A stretch of 8,055 nucleotides of DNA from DTYU01 sp040757355. Lineage in GTDB: Bacteria; Bacillota; Desulfotomaculia; Desulfotomaculales; Ammonificaceae. How positions within the stretch are numbered: position 1 is the stretch's first letter; each line of letters begins with the position of its first letter. This document shows, in pieces, positions 6,670 through 8,055 of this stretch. The stretch covers positions 1 through 8,055 of the forward strand of contig JBFLWY010000081.1 in assembly GCA_040757355.1 (NCBI GenBank), given 5' to 3'. The notes below the pieces were generated by a model. The model was given only the letters and a program-made list of their open reading frames with translations. It did not search any database and had not been told where the DNA came from. The position numbers were made by a program, and so were the translations under genes.

Positions 6670-6677
6670 GGGGGCAA
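6649..6677 (-). promoter_or_regulatory. Promoter of the vapBC operon
   Basis: On the minus strand, TTGCCC (6677-6672) and TATGAT (6654-6649) are separated by exactly 17 bp. They match the sigma-A -35 and -10 boxes at 4/6 and 5/6. Transcription would start near 6642, giving a leader of about 25 nt before ATG 6616. The inverted repeat 6640-6669 covers the spacer, the -10 and the start point. Confidence 0.55.
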
Positions 6678-6849
6678 TAAATAAAACTCCTGTTTTACAC
6701 CCTCACCATCGGCTGAACGGAAAAAGTATTCCGGGCAGACCCTCATGAGGCTTGCGGCGTCACCATCAGAGGTATGAAAATGCGTTTTCCCGATTTCTCG
6801 GACTCGGGACTTATTTTCGGGGCATAGAAAAGCTTCCTTAAAGTTTGAA

Positions 6850-6878
6850 TTGACTTCCCATGCCCAAACAATTAAACT
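6850..6878 (+). promoter_or_regulatory. Candidate promoter for resB
   Basis: TTGACT (6850-6855) and TAAACT (6873-6878) are 17 bp apart, matching the sigma-A boxes at 5/6 and 4/6. A start near 6885 would give a leader of about 57 nt that contains the palindrome 6899-6921. The surrounding sequence is AT-rich, so chance matches are a concern. Confidence 0.4.
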
Positions 6879-6898
6879 GAAAAAATAAAGTACTTAGC

Positions 6899-6921
6899 TT
6901 AAGGTTAAGCATTAACCTTAA
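6899..6921. promoter_or_regulatory. Perfect 10-bp-arm palindrome ahead of resB (operator or leader hairpin)
   Basis: TTAAGGTTAA (6899-6908) and TTAACCTTAA (6912-6921) are exact reverse complements around GCA. It lies 21 bp before the resB start and just downstream of the candidate promoter, a position suited to a repressor site. As RNA it would form a 10-bp AU-rich hairpin, but no T-run follows, so it is not a terminator. It resembles half-sites of Rex-like GTTAA/TTAAC operators, but the spacer is 3 rather than 4, so I do not assign a regulator. Confidence 0.55.
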
Positions 6922-6941
6922 TAACTCAATACACTAGCGGG

Positions 6942-8009
6942 GTGGACACAATTTTTACTAAAATTAAGGACCATTTCACCTCTATACGAAACGTCCTTAC
7001 CGTACTAGCCTTTCTCGGTATCGCCTCCGCCATCGGCACGCTGGTTCCTCAGAACCAGGACCCTTTGTTCTACACGCAGAAATACGGGCCGAACTTCGGC
7101 CAACTGATTGTAAGCACCGGGGTCGCCAACCTCTTCCGCTCCTGGTGGTTTACGATTGCCGAAATCTGGCTGGTTGTGAGCCTCCTGATCTGCACCTACT
7201 ATAGAGGTGAGTTTGCGGTCCGCCTGAGTCGCAGGGACGCCAAAAAGGGTCTGGGTGCCTGGGGCTTAACAGTGCTTCACGTCGGACTCGTTTTCGTACT
7301 CCTTACCCTGATGTTTACCCCCAGGGTGGCCGAGGAGAGCCGGGTAAACGCGGCGCCGGGAGACATTGCAAGTCTTACCGCGCAGGGATTCCCCTTCGAC
7401 CTCGAGATCAAAAGTTTCAAGGTGGAATACTACCCGGACGGCACGCCTAAGCAGTATATCACCCGGTGCGCCGTACTTGAAAACGGCAAGTCCGTGCGGG
7501 AGGAAAGTATTTCAGTCAACTATCCGCTCAAACACCGGGGAGTTAAGGTCTACCAGATGAATTACGGCATGCTTTTGCGCGGGCGACTCACGGTCGGCGA
7601 GGTGACCGTTCCTTTTGAGACAGTACCCGATCAGAGACCTTACCCGGTTGATTCGCAATTTGCACTGCTTACGCAGTTTTATCCCGATTTTGTCTATGAC
7701 ATGAACGGCCGGCCGGCTACGCGGTCACAGGAGCCCAAAAACCCCTACGTGCTTTATGTTCTTTACAACCAGAACGAGCCCGTCAAGATGGACATCATCC
7801 CGGTGGGTAAGGCTGGTGAGATTCCTGACGGGGAAATCGTTTTTGACGGCTTTGCTCAATATACGGGGCTTCAGGTCAAGCGCAACCCGGCGCTTCCTTA
7901 TACTTTTGCCGGTTTCATTTTGGCCACCGTCGGTGTCTTCTTATACCTCATTTTTAACCCCCGGCGGCGCCCGGATACCGGTCAGGACAACAACAAGATC
8001 GCTCACTAA
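6942..8009 (+). CDS. resB: Cytochrome c biogenesis protein ResB/Ccs1 (system II heme ligation)
   Basis: The 355-residue protein begins at GTG 6942. It has the ResB layout: TM1 about 17-36 (NVLTVLAFLGIASAIGTLVPQ, the family's N-terminal GTLVPQ signature), TM2 about 69-86, TM3 about 105-126 containing LHVGLVFVLL with His113, a large extracytoplasmic domain about 128-318, and TM4 about 320-338 followed by a basic NPRRR end. ResB works with ResC/CcsA to hold heme and attach it to CXXCH Cys pairs on the outer face of the membrane. It is shorter than the roughly 540-residue Bacillus ResB but similar in length to compact forms in other anaerobes. The start is not settled, because no Shine-Dalgarno precedes GTG 6942. 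The next gene follows after 26 bp with a strong ribosome site, implying an operon. The multiheme cytochromes upstream are its obvious substrates. Confidence 0.9.
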   Translation: MDTIFTKIKDHFTSIRNVLTVLAFLGIASAIGTLVPQNQDPLFYTQKYGPNFGQLIVSTGVANLFRSWWFTIAEIWLVVSLLICTYYRGEFAVRLSRRDAKKGLGAWGLTVLHVGLVFVLLTLMFTPRVAEESRVNAAPGDIASLTAQGFPFDLEIKSFKVEYYPDGTPKQYITRCAVLENGKSVREESISVNYPLKHRGVKVYQMNYGMLLRGRLTVGEVTVPFETVPDQRPYPVDSQFALLTQFYPDFVYDMNGRPATRSQEPKNPYVLYVLYNQNEPVKMDIIPVGKAGEIPDGEIVFDGFAQYTGLQVKRNPALPYTFAGFILATVGVFLYLIFNPRRRPDTGQDNNKIAH

Positions 8010-8021
8010 CTAATTTCCTGG

Positions 8022-8028
8022 AAGGAGG
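8022..8028 (+). promoter_or_regulatory. Strong ribosome binding site for the gene after resB
   Basis: AAGGAGG at 8022-8028 is followed by a 7-nt spacer and TTG at 8036. The near-perfect match and spacing make TTG the likely start even though it is a rare start codon. Confidence 0.75.
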
Positions 8029-8035
8029 ACTTAAC

Positions 8036-8055
8036 TTGCAACCGCTTGAAAGCAA
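8036..8055 (+). CDS. Start of a gene cut by the window edge, probably ResC/CcsA cytochrome c biogenesis protein
   Basis: Only the first six codons are visible (TTG start, reading MQPLES and then a cut codon). The identity cannot be shown from sequence. The inference comes from context: in system II organisms the gene directly after resB is usually resC/ccsA/ccsB, the multi-pass heme-handling protein with a WWD motif that forms a complex with ResB. The 26-bp gap after resB and the excellent ribosome site support co-transcription. Confidence 0.5.

Larger units (their letters stand above)
6632..6941. other. Divergent intergenic region between vapB and resB
   Basis: This 310-bp region carries the vapBC promoter and operator at its left end and a candidate resB promoter and palindrome at its right end. 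The middle (about 6700-6840) holds the 10-bp palindrome CCTCATGAGG at 6741-6750 and short hairpins such as GAAAA-TGCG-TTTTC at 6776-6789. I see no open frame of interest there and no RNA gene that I can recognise. Confidence 0.6.

Noticed and set aside
6741..6750. CCTCATGAGG palindrome as an operator or hairpin
   Set aside because: It is only 10 bp, has no loop, and lies far from either candidate promoter; it may be chance.
6899..6921. Palindrome before resB as a Rho-independent terminator
   Set aside because: It is AT-rich with no following T-run and no plus-strand gene just upstream to terminate.

Overview
The window looks like part of a chromosome from an anaerobic, probably thermophilic or subsurface Firmicute (Peptococcaceae / Desulfotomaculum-like group). 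This is an inference. It rests on strong Gram-positive-style Shine-Dalgarno sites (GAGGTGG, GGAGG, AAGGAGG), frequent GTG/TTG starts, system II cytochrome c maturation (ResB), and secreted multiheme cytochromes of the doubled-CXXCH type. No ribosomal RNA or other taxonomic marker is present to confirm it.

Layout. (1) Positions 1-806 hold the 3' end of a plus-strand gene for a large, probably surface or secreted protein with bacterial Ig-like domains. A 24-bp direct repeat straddles its stop codon. (2) Positions 907-3213 encode a secreted cytochrome with 16 CXXCH heme sites. It is followed by a hairpin-plus-T-run terminator and a long pyrimidine-rich stretch. (3) Positions 3610-5877 encode a second secreted cytochrome with 15 CXXCH sites, clearly a tandem paralogue of the first. 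Both end in the same unusual CX5CH motif; in the second protein that His is the last residue. (4) Positions 5910-6616 hold a minus-strand, convergent VapBC-type toxin-antitoxin pair with an AbrB-fold antitoxin and a PIN-domain toxin. Its promoter overlaps an inverted repeat that looks like an autoregulatory operator. (5) Positions 6632-6941 are gene-free and contain a candidate promoter and a 10-bp-arm palindrome just ahead of the next gene. (6) Positions 6942-8009 encode ResB, the heme-ligation partner of system II cytochrome c biogenesis. (7) From 8036 a further gene begins with a very good ribosome binding site and runs out of the window; by context it is probably the ResC/CcsA partner.

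How the genes fit together. The two cytochromes would be exported by Sec as apoproteins, then loaded with 15-17 hemes each outside the membrane by the ResBC heme lyase encoded nearby. This suggests a cluster for extracytoplasmic or extracellular electron transfer, with substrates and assembly machinery side by side. The electron donor and acceptor cannot be read from this window. The toxin-antitoxin pair appears to be an independent insertion between the two halves.
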